From contig NCAT01000030.1 of the NCBI GenBank assembly GCA_002255575.1, positions 1 through 32,594 of the forward strand: a stretch of 32,594 bases of DNA, written 5' to 3'. The DNA is from Acidocella sp. 20-57-95. GTDB lineage: Bacteria; Pseudomonadota; Alphaproteobacteria; Acetobacterales; Acetobacteraceae. Both the position numbers and the translations under genes were made by a program. Of the stretch, positions 15,948 to 25,794 are shown piece by piece. The notes under the pieces are model-generated. The model was not told the origin of the DNA and made no database searches. It saw nothing but the letters and a program-made list of their open reading frames with translations. The first letter of the stretch is position 1; every line of letters starts with the position of its first letter.

Positions 15948-16625
15948 TTAAGCAGCGCTGCTAGGTTCAGGCACGCCAACCTTGCGGAGGACTGCTTCGA
16001 TCTGGCGCTCAACCTCATCCATATCGGCCATACCATCGACCGTGAATAACCGGCCCTTAGCTTGATAATATGGCAGAATGGGAAGCGTGTCGGCATTGTA
16101 GGCTTCAAGGCGTGCGTGCACGGTTTCAGCCTTGTCATCTGGGCGGCGAGAAAATTCGGTGGAGCCGCATTTATCGCAAACACCCGCGACGTGGGGTTTT
16201 TTGAAGCTGTCATGGTAGCCGGCGCCGCATTTGGCACAGGTGAAGCGACCGCTGATGCGCTCGACCAGCACGGCTTCATCGACCTTAAGCTCAATCACCG
16301 CGTCGAGGTCCACTGCGGTATCATGCAGTAGCTTGTCCAACGCCTCAGCCTGCGGGACGGTGCGGGGGAAACCATCCAGAATAAAGCCCTTGGCGCAGTC
16401 CGGACGGCTGATTCGCTCGGCGATCATGCGGATGATCAGGTCATCTGAGACCAAGCCACCAGCGGCCATAATGCCTTTGGCTTCCAGCCCGATGGGGGAC
16501 CCTGCCTTGACCTCAGCGCGGAGCATGTCTCCGGTTGAGATTTGGGCAACGCCGTAGCGGGTTTCCAAAAGCTTCGATTGCGTACCTTTACCAGCCCCAG
16601 GCGGGCCGAGCAGAATAAGTTCCAT
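15948..16625 (-). CDS. adk: adenylate kinase with zinc-type LID
   Basis: A 225-residue adenylate kinase, interconverting ATP + AMP and 2 ADP. P-loop [10 protein letters not shown] (7-16), AMP-binding TGDMLRAEV (31-39) and DGFPRT (84-89) are present. The LID domain has four cysteines (130, 133, 150, 153) spaced as in zinc-binding long-form kinases. This is known in some alphaproteobacteria and unlike the E. coli enzyme. It lies between secY and rpsM, the common alphaproteobacterial place. Confidence 0.97.
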   Translation of the reverse strand: MELILLGPPGAGKGTQSKLLETRYGVAQISTGDMLRAEVKAGSPIGLEAKGIMAAGGLVSDDLIIRMIAERISRPDCAKGFILDGFPRTVPQAEALDKLLHDTAVDLDAVIELKVDEAVLVERISGRFTCAKCGAGYHDSFKKPHVAGVCDKCGSTEFSRRPDDKAETVHARLEAYNADTLPILPYYQAKGRLFTVDGMADMDEVERQIEAVLRKVGVPEPSSAA

Positions 16626-16639
16626 TTAGACGTTCCTTG

Positions 16640-17977
16640 TTATTTCCGGCTTTTGCCGCGGTTTTTACGTATTAGGCCTTCGTACTGATGGGCGATCAGA
16701 TGCGATTGAATTTGACTGACCGTATCCATGGTCACGGAGACGATAATCAGAATCGATGTGCCGCCAAAATAGAAGGGTAGGCTGTAATTACTGAGCACAA
16801 ATTCCGGCAACAAACACACGATGACAAGATAGCCGGCCCCGATGGTGGTTAGGCGGGTTAGAATATTGTCAAAATATGCAGCCGTGTTGGCGCCGGGACG
16901 GATGCCGGGGACGAACCCGCCATATTTTTTGAGGTTCTCGGCGTTTTCTTCCGGGTTGAACACAATGGCTGTGTAGAAATAGGCGAAAAACACAATGAGG
17001 AACGCAAAGAACAACATATAGCCTGGCTGGCCATGGCTGAGCTGGTGCGCAATGCCTTGCAGCCAGCCGGGGCCGCCTTTGGCGAAGCCAACAATGGTGG
17101 CGGGGATCAGCAACAAAGAACTGGCAAATATCGGCGGGATCACACCCGACGTATTCACCTTCAGCGGCAGGTAGCTGGAGTCGCCGCCGAACATGCGCTG
17201 GCCAACCTGGCGCTTGGGATACTGCACCAGCACCCGGCGCTGGGCGCGTTCCATAAACACCACGAAGGCGATGACCCCAAAGCCGACCACAAAGAAGCCG
17301 ATGATGAACAGGGTGGAGAGCGCACCGGTGGAACCGAGTTCAAGAATATTGGCAATCGCAACCGGCAGGTTGGCGACGATGCCGGAGAAGATGATCAAGG
17401 ACGCACCATTACCGATGCCGCGCGAGGTAATTTGCTCACCCAGCCACATCAGGAACACCGTACCACCGACCAACGTCACAACACAGGTGAAGGTGAAGAA
17501 CAGGCCGGGGTCGATGACCGCCGGGCCGAGCGTGCTGGTCATGCCCTGCAGCCCGACTGAAATGCCGTAAGCCTGAACGGCGGCGATCAGCACTGTGAGG
17601 TAGCGGGTATATTGGGTAATTTTTTGGCGCCCCGAGTCGCCCTCCTTCTTCAAAGCTTCCAACGCCGGCACGGCCGAGCTCATCAGCTGAATGATGATCG
17701 AGGAGCTAATATAAGGCATGATGTTAAGGGCGAAGATGGTCATGCGGCCGAGCGCACCGCCGGTAAACATGTTGAACATGCCCAAAATGCCGCCGCCATT
17801 TTGCGTCATCATATGCGCCATCACGGCCGCATCCACGCCCGGGACCGGGATGTAGGTGCCAAGGCGGAAAACGATGAGTGCACCGAGCGTGAACCAAATG
17901 CGCTTTTTAAGCTCAGTGGCTTTGGCGAAAGCGCCAAGATTCATGCTGGATGCCATTTGTTCTGCGGCGGAAGCCAT
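16640..17977 (-). CDS. secY: preprotein translocase subunit SecY
   Basis: A 445-residue SecY, the channel of the Sec translocon in the inner membrane. About ten membrane helices can be traced; the plug/TM2 region (GGILGMFNMFTGGALGRMTI) and the C5 cytoplasmic loop with GGFVPGIRPG are recognisable. It ends in a basic tail. GAGGA sits about 6 bases before the ATG. A perfect 14-bp hairpin separates it from rplO. Confidence 0.98.
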   Translation of the reverse strand: MASAAEQMASSMNLGAFAKATELKKRIWFTLGALIVFRLGTYIPVPGVDAAVMAHMMTQNGGGILGMFNMFTGGALGRMTIFALNIMPYISSSIIIQLMSSAVPALEALKKEGDSGRQKITQYTRYLTVLIAAVQAYGISVGLQGMTSTLGPAVIDPGLFFTFTCVVTLVGGTVFLMWLGEQITSRGIGNGASLIIFSGIVANLPVAIANILELGSTGALSTLFIIGFFVVGFGVIAFVVFMERAQRRVLVQYPKRQVGQRMFGGDSSYLPLKVNTSGVIPPIFASSLLLIPATIVGFAKGGPGWLQGIAHQLSHGQPGYMLFFAFLIVFFAYFYTAIVFNPEENAENLKKYGGFVPGIRPGANTAAYFDNILTRLTTIGAGYLVIVCLLPEFVLSNYSLPFYFGGTSILIIVSVTMDTVSQIQSHLIAHQYEGLIRKNRGKSRK

Positions 17978-17998
17978 ACGAGTCCTCTTTCATAGAAA

Positions 17999-18031
17999 CG
18001 GCGCTTCCAGGTTTGGCACCTGGAAGCGCCG
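17999..18031 (-). promoter_or_regulatory. perfect 14-bp hairpin between rplO and secY
   Basis: CGGCGCTTCCAGGT (17999-18012) pairs with ACCTGGAAGCGCCG (18018-18031) around a 5-base loop. On the minus-strand transcript it comes 54 bases after the rplO stop and about 20 bases before the secY start. Only a short UUUC follows. It could be an attenuator, a processing site or a barrier protecting upstream mRNA. Confidence 0.7.
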
Positions 18032-18085
18032 AATGTTCAACGCTTGTTTTCCGGCATTAAGCCGATGGAGGCAAGAGTGTTCGGT

Positions 18086-18577
18086 TTAAGCAGCCGGAGC
18101 CTCATGTACTTTGGCCGCAACCAAAGTGGTGACTTTCCCGCCAGCCTGTTCCACAGCGGCCACCGCGGCAGCAGACGCGCCAGAGACTTCGATGGTAATG
18201 GCACGGGTTAAGCTGCCCTTAGCAAGCAAGCGCACGCCATCCACCTTACCCAAACGCACCAACCCAGCATCGCGCAGCTGGGCTTCATTGATCGGCTGAC
18301 CCGCATCGAGCTTTCCGGCTTCAAACGCGGCTTCAAGCGTGCCGAGATTGAGCGGGGCGTATTCCTTGCGGTTGACGTTATGAAAGCCGCGCTTGGGCAA
18401 CCGGCGATAGATCGGCAACTGGCCGCCTTCAAAGCCGTTCAGCGCGACACCTTCACGGGCCTTCTGACCCTTCACACCCTTACCGGAGGTTTTACCCTTG
18501 CCGGAGCCAATGCCACGCCCAAGCCGCTTGGACTTGAGACGGGCGCCGGGATTGTCCCGCAGATCGTTGAGTTTCAT
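18086..18577 (-). CDS. rplO: 50S ribosomal protein L15
   Basis: A 163-residue L15, a late-binding large-subunit protein. It starts [12 protein letters not shown] and has the glycine-rich [17 protein letters not shown] region that threads into 23S rRNA. ATG 18577 has AAGGA at 8 bases; a second ATG two codons upstream is too close to it. Followed by secY after a gap holding a strong hairpin. Confidence 0.97.
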   Translation of the reverse strand: MKLNDLRDNPGARLKSKRLGRGIGSGKGKTSGKGVKGQKAREGVALNGFEGGQLPIYRRLPKRGFHNVNRKEYAPLNLGTLEAAFEAGKLDAGQPINEAQLRDAGLVRLGKVDGVRLLAKGSLTRAITIEVSGASAAAVAAVEQAGGKVTTLVAAKVHEAPAA

Positions 18578-18600
18578 CGTCATATTCCTTCAAGCGGGCG

Positions 18601-18789
18601 TTAAGCCTGCTCTTCAACCTTCACCAAATGGGCGACTTTTTTGATCATGCCGCGCACTTCCAAAGTGTCGGCAAACTCGCGGCTTTTGCGTATCTTGTTC
18701 AAACCAAGACCGATCAGCGTAGCTTGCTGGCCAGGCTTTTGGCCGTGACCTGATGCAATCTGCGTCACGCGGATTTTTTTATCAGACAT
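18601..18789 (-). CDS. rpmD: 50S ribosomal protein L30
   Basis: A 62-residue L30 with the family core [16 protein letters not shown] followed by [11 protein letters not shown]. Normal length for the bacterial protein. Its start overlaps the rpsE end by 8 bases, implying coupled translation. Confidence 0.95.
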   Translation of the reverse strand: MSDKKIRVTQIASGHGQKPGQQATLIGLGLNKIRKSREFADTLEVRGMIKKVAHLVKVEEQA

Positions 18790-19381
18790 CAGATGCCTCC
18801 ACAGCTACGTCTTTTTTGGCAGCGCTGCCGTAAAGATCAGCCACTTTCTTACCACGGCGAGTTGCCACAGCGCGCGGGCTGGTCACACCGCTAAGGGCAG
18901 CGAACGCGGCCTTCACCATGTTATGCGGGTTGCGGCTGCCGATTGACTTGGCAACCACGTCACCAATGCCGAGCGTTTCAAACACGGCGCGCAGCGGGCC
19001 ACCAGCAATGATGCCAGTACCGGCGGGGGCCGCACGAATCACCACATCACCGGCGCCGAATGTACCACGAATGTCATGGTGCAAGGTGCGGCCTTCCTTC
19101 ATGGGAACGCGGATCATGGTTTTCTTGGCGCGCTCGGTTGCCTTACGGATCGCTTCGGGAACCTCGCGGGCCTTGCCGGCGCCATAACCAACGCGGCCTT
19201 TCTGGTCGCCAACCACCACGAGGGCAGCAAAGGCAAAGCGCTTACCGCCCTTTACCACTTTGGCAACGCGGTTGATGGTGACCAGCTTGTCGGTCAGTTC
19301 ATCACCGGTTTCCTTATCGCGCTCTTTTTCGCGTTCACGCGGCTTGTTATTGCCGCCGCCTTCACGTGCTTCACGTGCCAT
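18782..19381 (-). CDS. rpsE: 30S ribosomal protein S5
   Basis: A 199-residue S5, which helps translational accuracy and mRNA unwinding at the entry channel. A charged N-terminal extension ([10 protein letters not shown]) precedes the S5 double-stranded-RNA-binding domain (about 30-95, with [20 protein letters not shown]). The C-terminal domain follows with [15 protein letters not shown]. It follows the damaged rplR frame by 13 bases and is itself intact. Confidence 0.97.
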   Translation of the reverse strand: MAREAREGGGNNKPREREKERDKETGDELTDKLVTINRVAKVVKGGKRFAFAALVVVGDQKGRVGYGAGKAREVPEAIRKATERAKKTMIRVPMKEGRTLHHDIRGTFGAGDVVIRAAPAGTGIIAGGPLRAVFETLGIGDVVAKSIGSRNPHNMVKAAFAALSGVTSPRAVATRRGKKVADLYGSAAKKDVAVEASDV

Positions 19382-19394
19382 TTTATCAGATCTC

Positions 19395-19699
19395 CTAGAA
19401 GTCGAGACCGCCCTCGCGGGCAGCCTCTGCCAGGGCTTTCACCCGGCCATGATATAGATAAGACCCACGGTCGAACACGACGGCTTGTCGGCACCGGTTT
19501 TCAAGGCGGCCTTCAAATCCTTGTCGAGGGTCGAAGCGGCGGCAACAGTGATACCCTGCGCATCGTCGATGATCTGCGCATAGATATGCTTGCCGGAACG
19601 GAAAACCGACAGACGCGGGCGGCCAACCGATTTCTGCTTCAACTGGTAACGCAGACGCGCGCGGCGGCGAACCTGTAGTGAAAGATTGCTCGTTGCCAT
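19395..19699 (-). pseudogene. rplR: 50S ribosomal protein L18, internally deleted and frameshifted
   Basis: L18 binds 5S rRNA in the central protuberance and is normally about 120 residues. Codons 1-72 are good L18 ([16 protein letters not shown] to KTGADK, ending at base 19484). After two odd bases (19482-19483) the L18 C-terminus [15 protein letters not shown]...GLDF reappears in another frame and stops at 19395. About 20 residues between these parts are missing. As written, translation instead ends at 19439 with a wrong 14-residue tail. L18 is essential in model bacteria, so an assembly error or a second intact copy elsewhere is likely. The start overlaps the rplF stop by one base. Confidence 0.9.
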
Positions 19700-20232
19700 T
19701 ATTTCTTCTTACCCTCTTTGCGGCGAATTGCTTCACCCTCAAACTTCACGCCCTTGCCCTTATACGGCTCTGGCGGACGATAGGCGCGGATTTCCGCACA
19801 CACCTGACCAACCTGGCGCTTATCCATCCCCTCGATCTTGATCAGGGTTGGTTTTTCGCAGGAAACCTTGATACCCGACGGGATCGGGAACACCACATCA
19901 TGCGAGAAGCCCAGATTGATAACCAAGTTCGGGCCCTGTACCGCAGCGCGGTAACCGGTACCGGTAATTTCCAGGGTCTTTGCATACCCAACGGAAACGC
20001 CCTTCACCATGTTCGCGATGTTCGCACGGGTGGTTCCCCACATCATGCGCGCCGCCGCAGCCTTGGTTTTCGGGGTAACGGAAACCTTGTTGCCCTCGAT
20101 TTTGGTTTCGACGTTATCGGTCAATTCCATCTTGAGTTCGCCAAGCTTGCCCTTGGCGGTAATGATGTTGCCGGCCAGCGCCATAGTAACGCCTGCGGGA
20201 ACTTCGACCGGATATTTGCCAACACGTGACAT
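19699..20232 (-). CDS. rplF: 50S ribosomal protein L6
   Basis: A 177-residue L6 near the factor-binding site. Start [14 protein letters not shown] is the family N-terminus, and GGAGG is about 6 bases upstream. The two L6 repeats are present, including [15 protein letters not shown] and the signature [15 protein letters not shown]. The frame remains open 48 bases further up, but that reads through the end of rpsH and is not L6. Intact despite sitting between two damaged genes. Confidence 0.97.
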   Translation of the reverse strand: MSRVGKYPVEVPAGVTMALAGNIITAKGKLGELKMELTDNVETKIEGNKVSVTPKTKAAAARMMWGTTRANIANMVKGVSVGYAKTLEITGTGYRAAVQGPNLVINLGFSHDVVFPIPSGIKVSCEKPTLIKIEGMDKRQVGQVCAEIRAYRPPEPYKGKGVKFEGEAIRRKEGKKK

Positions 20233-20245
20233 GTCTGATCCTCCC

Positions 20246-20633
20246 TTAGAAGACGCGGCAGAGAACTTCGCCGCCAACATTGGCCAACATCCGACATCAC
20301 GCCGCGTGGCGTGGAGAGGATGGAGACGCCCAAACCTGAATAGACGCGCGGCAATTCCTTGATCTTGGAATAAACACGGCGGCCCGGACGGGACACGCGG
20401 TTGATTTCCTTAATCACCGGCTGGCCTTCGCTGTACTTCAGCTCAATACGCAGCTGTGCGATGCCCGGGCGGACTTCTTCGCGGCTAAAGCCACGAATGA
20501 AACCTTCACGCTTCAAAACATCAAGCACATTGGCACGCAGGTTAGACGCAGGTGCCACGCACATGCTCAACCGCGCATGCTGCGCATTACGAATACGGGT
20601 GAGCATATCACCCAACGGATCGGACATTGACAT
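20246..20633 (-). pseudogene. rpsH: 30S ribosomal protein S8, frameshifted before the conserved C-terminus
   Basis: S8 binds 16S rRNA early in assembly and is usually about 132 residues. Codons 1-115 (MSMSDPLGDM through STPRGVMSD) are normal. Four bases (GTTG, 20285-20288) then replace the roughly five codons expected, and the universal tail [12 protein letters not shown] resumes in another frame, stopping at 20246. The in-frame reading instead runs on to 20121 through rplF. The junction carries an 8-bp repeat, GCCAACAT, at 20273-20280 and 20283-20290. An intact product cannot be made from this sequence. AGG-type ribosome binding site and start are normal. Confidence 0.9.
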
Positions 20634-20651
20634 GGTTTTTTTGCCCTTTCC

Positions 20652-20957
20652 TTACCAGCTGGATTTCACGACGCCGGGGATCTGCCCAGCGCTGGCCAGA
20701 TCGCGGAAAGCGATTCGGCAAAGCTTGAATTTGCGGTAGTTGCCACGGCTACGGCCGGTCAGCTCGCAACGCAGACGCGTGCGGATCTTCGCACCGTTGC
20801 GCGGCAGCTGCGCCAGCTTGATGCTGGCCTCAAAGCGATCTTCCACTGGCAGGGTGCGATCCATGATCACATCCTTCAGCGCGGCGCGCTTCGTCTTATC
20901 GCGGGCGGCCATCCGCTCGCGCTTCGCATTCCTGTTGACCTGCGATGTCTTAGCCAT
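20652..20957 (-). CDS. rpsN: 30S ribosomal protein S14 (zinc-free type)
   Basis: A 101-residue S14. The C-terminal RNA-binding region [20 protein letters not shown] and [13 protein letters not shown] is typical. It lacks the CxxC pairs of the zinc-binding form and has the longer length of the zinc-independent type. It lies between rplE and rpsH as in other spc operons. Confidence 0.97.
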   Translation of the reverse strand: MAKTSQVNRNAKRERMAARDKTKRAALKDVIMDRTLPVEDRFEASIKLAQLPRNGAKIRTRLRCELTGRSRGNYRKFKLCRIAFRDLASAGQIPGVVKSSW

Positions 20958-21043
20958 TGTTCAAAAACCCCTCCGGAACCTGCTGGAAACACCCAGCCGT
21001 TTTCCAAAAAACTTAAAATTCACAATTCAACCTGCTTTACGAA

Positions 21044-21604
21044 TTACTTCGCAAACGGCAGGTCGAACCCTTTCAGCAACGCTTTAGCCTCGGCATCGGT
21101 TTTCGCAGTCGTCACGAAAATGATGTCCATCCCGCGGATCGCATCGACCTTGTCGTACACGATCTCAGGGAAAATAATCTGTTCTTTGAGGCCCATGGCG
21201 AAGTTGCCACGGCCGTCAAAGCCCTTACCCGCCGGGATACCGCGGAAGTCACGCACGCGCGGCAGCGCGATGGTGACCAGACGGTCCAGGAATTCATACA
21301 TCTTCGCCTTGCGCAACGTGACTTTACAGCCAATCGGCAGACCGGCGCGGATTTTGAACCCTGCGATCGCTTTCTTGGAAATGGTCTTAATCGGCTTCTG
21401 GCCGGCGATCAAAGCAAGTTCAGCAACCGCTGCGTCCAGTTTCTTCTGGTCGGCTGCGGCTTCACCCACACCCATATTGATAACGATCTTTTCCAAGCTC
21501 GGCACTTCGAACGGGTTCGTGTAGTTGAACTCCTTCTGCATCTGCGCCCGCACAACCTCACGATAGTGCACTTGCATACGCGGCAGGGTTTTTGTCTCAG
21601 TCAT
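21044..21604 (-). CDS. rplE: 50S ribosomal protein L5
   Basis: A 186-residue L5 of the 5S rRNA complex. ATG 21604 is preceded by GAGGAGG at 5 bases. The frame is open further up into rplX, but this adds non-L5 residues. Motifs include [26 protein letters not shown] and [17 protein letters not shown]. Confidence 0.97.
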   Translation of the reverse strand: MTETKTLPRMQVHYREVVRAQMQKEFNYTNPFEVPSLEKIVINMGVGEAAADQKKLDAAVAELALIAGQKPIKTISKKAIAGFKIRAGLPIGCKVTLRKAKMYEFLDRLVTIALPRVRDFRGIPAGKGFDGRGNFAMGLKEQIIFPEIVYDKVDAIRGMDIIFVTTAKTDAEAKALLKGFDLPFAK

Positions 21605-21614
21605 TGCGGCCTCC

Positions 21615-21935
21615 TCAGCCATCAATCGCGGTACCGCTCTTGCGAGCGACGCGAATCTTGCGGCCATCATCCAGAACCCGGAACCCAACGCGCGTTGGCT
21701 TGTTGGTGGACGGGTCAATCAGCGCCAGGTTGGAGAGATCAACAGCAGCTTCCTGCTCGATAATCCCGCCAGGTTGCCCCATGCCCTTGGCCTTGGTATG
21801 GCGCTTTGCAATGGCGACACCCTGCACAACGGCGCGGTTTTCCTTCGGGATCACGCGCAGCACTTCACCACGGCTACCCTTGGACGAACCCGAAATCACG
21901 GCGACAGTGTCACCTTTTTTAATACGAGCCGCCAT
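21615..21935 (-). CDS. rplX: 50S ribosomal protein L24
   Basis: A 106-residue L24, an assembly initiator of the large subunit. The KOW motif is near the N-terminus ([21 protein letters not shown]), followed by [13 protein letters not shown]. One base separates it from the rplN stop, so translation is tightly coupled. Confidence 0.97.
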   Translation of the reverse strand: MAARIKKGDTVAVISGSSKGSRGEVLRVIPKENRAVVQGVAIAKRHTKAKGMGQPGGIIEQEAAVDLSNLALIDPSTNKPTRVGFRVLDDGRKIRVARKSGTAIDG

Positions 21936-21936
21936 A

Positions 21937-22305
21937 TTACAGCACCTCCGGCGCCAAGCTGATGATCTTCATGAACTTCTTAGCGCGAAGCTCACGAACC
22001 ACCGGCCCAAAAATACGAGTACCGATTGGCTCACCCTGCTTGTTCAAAAGCACGGCAGCGTTACGGTCGAAACGGATGGCGCTGCCATCGGCACGGCGTA
22101 CCGGGAACGCGGTGCGGACCACAACAGCCTGATGCACGTCGCCCTTCTTCACCTTGCCACGCGGAATCGCATCCTGCACTGCCACCACGATCACATCGCC
22201 GACCGAAGCGGTTTTACGCTTTGAGCCACCGAGCACCTTGATGCACTGCACGCGGCGCGCGCCCGAGTTGTCAGCAACGTCGAGGTTGGATTCAACGATA
22301 ATCAT
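21937..22305 (-). CDS. rplN: 50S ribosomal protein L14
   Basis: A 122-residue L14 with the standard start [19 protein letters not shown] and internal [15 protein letters not shown]. Exact family length. The ATG overlaps the rpsQ stop by 4 bases. Confidence 0.98.
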   Translation of the reverse strand: MIIVESNLDVADNSGARRVQCIKVLGGSKRKTASVGDVIVVAVQDAIPRGKVKKGDVHQAVVVRTAFPVRRADGSAIRFDRNAAVLLNKQGEPIGTRIFGPVVRELRAKKFMKIISLAPEVL

Positions 22306-22565
22306 GCCTTGGCTCCTTCTGAGAGAGCCGCACCATTGCGCTCAGTCACGATCCACGTCTTGCGCTTGGAGATCGGCGCGCATTCTTCGATGCGGACCAG
22401 GTCGCCTTCAACGCAAGTATTGGCTTCGTCATGCGCCGCATATTTCTTCGAGCGGCGGATGAATTTTTTGTACAACGGATGCATGATGCGACGTTCGACC
22501 AAGACGGTGATCGTCTTGTCCATTTTGTCGCTCACAACCCGTCCGGTCAGAACACGTTTCGGCAT
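22302..22565 (-). CDS. rpsQ: 30S ribosomal protein S17
   Basis: An 87-residue S17, an OB-fold primary 16S rRNA-binding protein. It starts [20 protein letters not shown] and contains [18 protein letters not shown]. Overlaps rplN by 4 bases. Confidence 0.98.
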   Translation of the reverse strand: MPKRVLTGRVVSDKMDKTITVLVERRIMHPLYKKFIRRSKKYAAHDEANTCVEGDLVRIEECAPISKRKTWIVTERNGAALSEGAKA

Positions 22566-22574
22566 GGTACCCTC

Positions 22575-22781
22575 TTAAACCTTAGCTGCGGCGCGGGTGC
22601 GCTCAGCCAGAATTGTCTTCACCCGCGCAATATCGCGCCGCACCGCTTTCACGCGGCTGGTATTTTCCTGCTGGCCAGTGGCACGCTGGAAACGCAGGTT
22701 GAACTGCTCCTTGCGCAAATCCAGCAGCATGGTGTTGAGTTCGTCCGGGGTTTTGGCCCGGATATCGCTTGCAACGGTCAT
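22575..22781 (-). CDS. rpmC: 50S ribosomal protein L29
   Basis: A 68-residue L29 near the exit tunnel: two antiparallel helices with [20 protein letters not shown] and [14 protein letters not shown] 22781 lies one base after the rplP stop. A TTG five codons upstream would start inside rplP and is less likely. Confidence 0.96.
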   Translation of the reverse strand: MTVASDIRAKTPDELNTMLLDLRKEQFNLRFQRATGQQENTSRVKAVRRDIARVKTILAERTRAAAKV

Positions 22782-22782
22782 T

Positions 22783-23199
22783 TTACGCGTCTCCAATCCG
22801 GGTCACGAACTTGGTCCTGATCGGCAATTTCGCGGCACCCAATGCCAAAGCTTCACGAGCCAGCGGCTCGGCAACGCCATCGATTTCAAACACGATGCGG
22901 CCGGGATGCACGCGGGCCACCCAGAATTCCGGGCTGCCTTTACCAGAGCCCATACGCACTTCGGCGGGCTTGGTGGACACCGGCAGGTCCGGGAAAATGC
23001 GGATCCAGACACGACCGGCACGCTTCATCGCACGGGTAATCGCACGGCGGGCAGATTCGATCTGGCGGGCGGTGATCCGCTCCGGCTCAAGGGCCTTCAG
23101 GCCGAAGGCGCCAAAATTAAGCTGCGTGTTGCCCTTGGCCATACCGTGGATACGGCCTTTGTGGGCTTTACGAAACTTCGTACGCTTGGGGGACATCAT
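22783..23199 (-). CDS. rplP: 50S ribosomal protein L16
   Basis: A 138-residue L16, which helps shape the A site. Family features are [16 protein letters not shown] at the start, [15 protein letters not shown] and [11 protein letters not shown]. Tight spacing to rpsC (14 bases) and rpmC (1 base). Confidence 0.98.
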   Translation of the reverse strand: MMSPKRTKFRKAHKGRIHGMAKGNTQLNFGAFGLKALEPERITARQIESARRAITRAMKRAGRVWIRIFPDLPVSTKPAEVRMGSGKGSPEFWVARVHPGRIVFEIDGVAEPLAREALALGAAKLPIRTKFVTRIGDA

Positions 23200-23213
23200 G
23201 GTGAAAAAATTCC

Positions 23214-23891
23214 TTAGCGCTGCGGAGCTTGTTCGGCAGCGCGCTTATCTTGCGCCAACGGGTCCTGAACGAGAATCTCGCCCTTAAAGATCCAGACTTT
23301 CACGCCGCAAATACCATAGGTGGTTTTCGCAGTGCCGACGCCGTAATCAATATCGGCGCGCAGCGTGTGCAAGGGCACGCGGCCTTCACGGTACCATTCC
23401 ATCCGGGCAATTTCAGCGCCGCCGAGACGGCCGCCGCAATTGATACGAATGCCCTGGGCGCCAAGACGCATGGCGGACTGCACAGCGCGCTTCATGGCAC
23501 GGCGGAACGCCACGCGGCGCTCCAGCTGCTGGGCAATGTTTTCCGCAACCAAGGTCGCGTCGATTTCCGGCTTGCGGATTTCCATGATGTTCAAGGAAAC
23601 CTCGGCCTTCGCCATCACCGACAATTCCTTGCGCAGCGTGTCGATATCCTGCCCCTTCTTGCCGATCACCACGCCGGGGCGGGCGGCATAAATGGTCACG
23701 CGCGGTTTTTTGGCCGGACGTTCGATAACAACCTTTGACACGCCAGCCTGAGACAGCTTGGCACGCAGATGGTTGCGCAGCTTGATGTCGTCATGCAGCA
23801 GCTTGGCGTAGTCTTTGCCAGCATACCAACGGCTATCCCAGGTGCGGGTAATGCCAAGGCGCAGGCCGATCGGATTAATCTTGTGACCCAT
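23214..23891 (-). CDS. rpsC: 30S ribosomal protein S3
   Basis: A 225-residue S3 at the mRNA entry pore. The N-terminal [14 protein letters not shown] is universal. A KH type II domain follows with [17 protein letters not shown], then the C-terminal S3 domain with [22 protein letters not shown], split here only for description. Starts one base after the rplV stop. Confidence 0.98.
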   Translation of the reverse strand: MGHKINPIGLRLGITRTWDSRWYAGKDYAKLLHDDIKLRNHLRAKLSQAGVSKVVIERPAKKPRVTIYAARPGVVIGKKGQDIDTLRKELSVMAKAEVSLNIMEIRKPEIDATLVAENIAQQLERRVAFRRAMKRAVQSAMRLGAQGIRINCGGRLGGAEIARMEWYREGRVPLHTLRADIDYGVGTAKTTYGICGVKVWIFKGEILVQDPLAQDKRAAEQAPQR

Positions 23892-23892
23892 A

Positions 23893-24351
23893 CTATGCGG
23901 TCTCCACGGCTGTCTGAGTTGCGGGCTTTACGGCGCCCTTGGAATGGCCAGGCTTGGTGTCGCGGCGCGGTTTGGCGACCGGTTCACGTTCAGCCACCAC
24001 GATCTTCAAATGGCTGAACCATTTTTCAATCTGCGCGGAACGGCCACGGCCACGCGCATGGAAGCGGCGCATCACAATGCCACGGCCCACTTCGGCGATC
24101 TTCACGACCAGCTTATCAACATCCAGCTGATGGTTGTTCTCAGCATTGGCGATTGCGCTTTCCAGCGTTTTCTTCACCTGCTGGGCAATGCGGCGCTTGC
24201 TGAAGGTAAGGTCAGCAACCGCCTTGCCAGCCGGCTGGTTACGGATGGAGGCAGCAACCAGGTTAAGCTTGCGCGGGCTGCAGCGCATGTTGCGCGTAAT
24301 GGCCTGGGCTTCGCTGTCAGCCAGATTGCGCGGGAAATTCGGCTTGCTCAT
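23893..24351 (-). CDS. rplV: 50S ribosomal protein L22
   Basis: A 152-residue L22, whose hairpin lines the exit tunnel. The core is [19 protein letters not shown] and [15 protein letters not shown], and a lysine/arginine-rich C-terminal extension (about 120-152) makes it longer than the usual 110. ATG 24351 is 1 base after the rpsS stop. A longer open frame to 24432 lies inside rpsS and is not L22-like. Confidence 0.95.
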   Translation of the reverse strand: MSKPNFPRNLADSEAQAITRNMRCSPRKLNLVAASIRNQPAGKAVADLTFSKRRIAQQVKKTLESAIANAENNHQLDVDKLVVKIAEVGRGIVMRRFHARGRGRSAQIEKWFSHLKIVVAEREPVAKPRRDTKPGHSKGAVKPATQTAVETA

Positions 24352-24352
24352 A

Positions 24353-24631
24353 TTAGCCCCGCTTCGCTTTCTTATCAGCCGCGTGACCTGGGAAGGTGCG
24401 CGTCGGCGAGAATTCACCAAATTTATGGCCAACCATATTTTCGTTTACCTGCACCGGCAGAAACTTCTTGCCGTTGTAAACGCCAAAGGTGAGGCCAACG
24501 AATTGCGGCAGAATGGTCGAGCGGCGCGACCAGATCTTGATGATCTCGTTGCGGCCCGAAGCGCGAGAGGTCTCGGCCTTTGCCAGCATATACCCGTCAA
24601 CAAACGGGCCTTTCCAAACAGAACGTGACAT
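24353..24631 (-). CDS. rpsS: 30S ribosomal protein S19
   Basis: A 92-residue S19 of the small-subunit head. Motifs [35 protein letters not shown] and [16 protein letters not shown] are diagnostic. Exact family length. Three bases from rplB and one from rplV. Confidence 0.98.
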   Translation of the reverse strand: MSRSVWKGPFVDGYMLAKAETSRASGRNEIIKIWSRRSTILPQFVGLTFGVYNGKKFLPVQVNENMVGHKFGEFSPTRTFPGHAADKKAKRG

Positions 24632-24634
24632 CGT

Positions 24635-25468
24635 TTAGCCCTTCCCGCTCTTAGCGCGGCGAATGATGAGATCATCCGTACGTTTATTGGTACGCGTCTT
24701 GTAACCCTTGGTCGGCTGACCCCATGGCGTGACCGGATGACGGCCACCGGAGGTCCGGCCTTCACCACCGCCGTGCGGATGGTCGACTGGGTTCATCACA
24801 ACGCCGCGCTGATGCGGCTTGCGGCCCAGCCAGCGGTTACGGCCGGCCTTGCCGATCTGCTCGTTCTGATGATCAGCATTCGAAACAGCGCCAATGCTGG
24901 CCATGCATTCCGAACGGACAACCCGAAGCTCACCGGACATCAGCTTGATCTGGGCATAGCCCTGATCCTTGCCGACCAGCTGGGCGAAGGTGCCGGCGGA
25001 ACGCGCCATCTTGCCGCCAGCGCCGGGCTTCAGCTCGATATTGTGGATGATGGTGCCGACCGGAATGGCGGACAGCGGCATCGCATTGCCGGGCTTGATG
25101 TCAACGCGCGCGCCGGCGATCACCGGGTCGCCAACCTTCAAGCGCTGCGGCGCCAGAATGTAGGACAGCTCGCCATCGGCGTACTTGATCAGCGCGATGA
25201 ACGCGGTGCGGTTGGGATCGTATTCCAGACGTTCCACAACAGCACCCACATCGTATTTGCGGCGTTTGAAGTCCACAATACGGTAAGCCTGCTTATGTCC
25301 GCCGCCACGAAACCGGCTGGTGATACGGCCATGATTGTTACGGCCGCCGGACGAATGCTTGCCTTCGGTCAAGCCCTTCACGGGCTTGCCCTTCCACAAT
25401 TCGCTGCGGTCGATCAGGACGGTGCCGCGAAGGCTGGCCGTCACTGGGTTGAAATGTTTCAATGCCAT
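24635..25468 (-). CDS. rplB: 50S ribosomal protein L2
   Basis: A 277-residue L2, required for subunit association and peptidyl transfer. [18 protein letters not shown] and the C-terminal signature [18 protein letters not shown], with the histidine often tied to peptidyl transfer, are present. Full length. Confidence 0.98.
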   Translation of the reverse strand: MALKHFNPVTASLRGTVLIDRSELWKGKPVKGLTEGKHSSGGRNNHGRITSRFRGGGHKQAYRIVDFKRRKYDVGAVVERLEYDPNRTAFIALIKYADGELSYILAPQRLKVGDPVIAGARVDIKPGNAMPLSAIPVGTIIHNIELKPGAGGKMARSAGTFAQLVGKDQGYAQIKLMSGELRVVRSECMASIGAVSNADHQNEQIGKAGRNRWLGRKPHQRGVVMNPVDHPHGGGEGRTSGGRHPVTPWGQPTKGYKTRTNKRTDDLIIRRAKSGKG

Positions 25469-25482
25469 TTATTCGTTCCGCC

Positions 25483-25794
25483 TTACGCCAGACCGGTTGT
25501 GAAATCGATGCTCTGGCCTTCGGCCAAAGTCACGAACGCTTTCTTCACGTCAGAGCGCACACCAGGACGGCCCTTGAACCGCTTGGTTTTGCCCTTGGTG
25601 ATCAGCGTGTTCACGTTGGTCACTTTAACCTTGAACAATGCTTCAATCGCCGCTTTGATTTCCGGCTTGGTCGCATCATCGGCAACCTTGAACACGAACT
25701 GGTTCTTTTCCGAAAGCAGCGTCGCTTTTTCGGTGATCAGCGGGGCGCGGATAACCTGATACATACGTTCCTGAGAGATCGTCACGGTGCTCAT
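25483..25794 (-). CDS. rplW: 50S ribosomal protein L23
   Basis: A 103-residue L23, docking site at the tunnel exit for SRP and trigger factor. Motifs include [19 protein letters not shown] and [15 protein letters not shown]. Overlaps rplD by 4 bases. Confidence 0.97.
   Translation of the reverse strand: MSTVTISQERMYQVIRAPLITEKATLLSEKNQFVFKVADDATKPEIKAAIEALFKVKVTNVNTLITKGKTKRFKGRPGVRSDVKKAFVTLAEGQSIDFTTGLA

Noticed and set aside
16240..16420. Adk cysteine cluster as a novel domain
   Set aside because: The Cys-X2-Cys pairs match the zinc-type LID already known in adenylate kinases.
19395..20633. Programmed frameshifting in rpsH and rplR
   Set aside because: In both genes conserved residues are physically missing, so a ribosomal shift could not restore the protein; no slippery site is seen.
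24737..25759. Long plus-strand open frame antisense to rplB and rplW (340 codons)
   Set aside because: Shadow of intact L2 and L23 coding sequence; the product is low-complexity and unlike any family.
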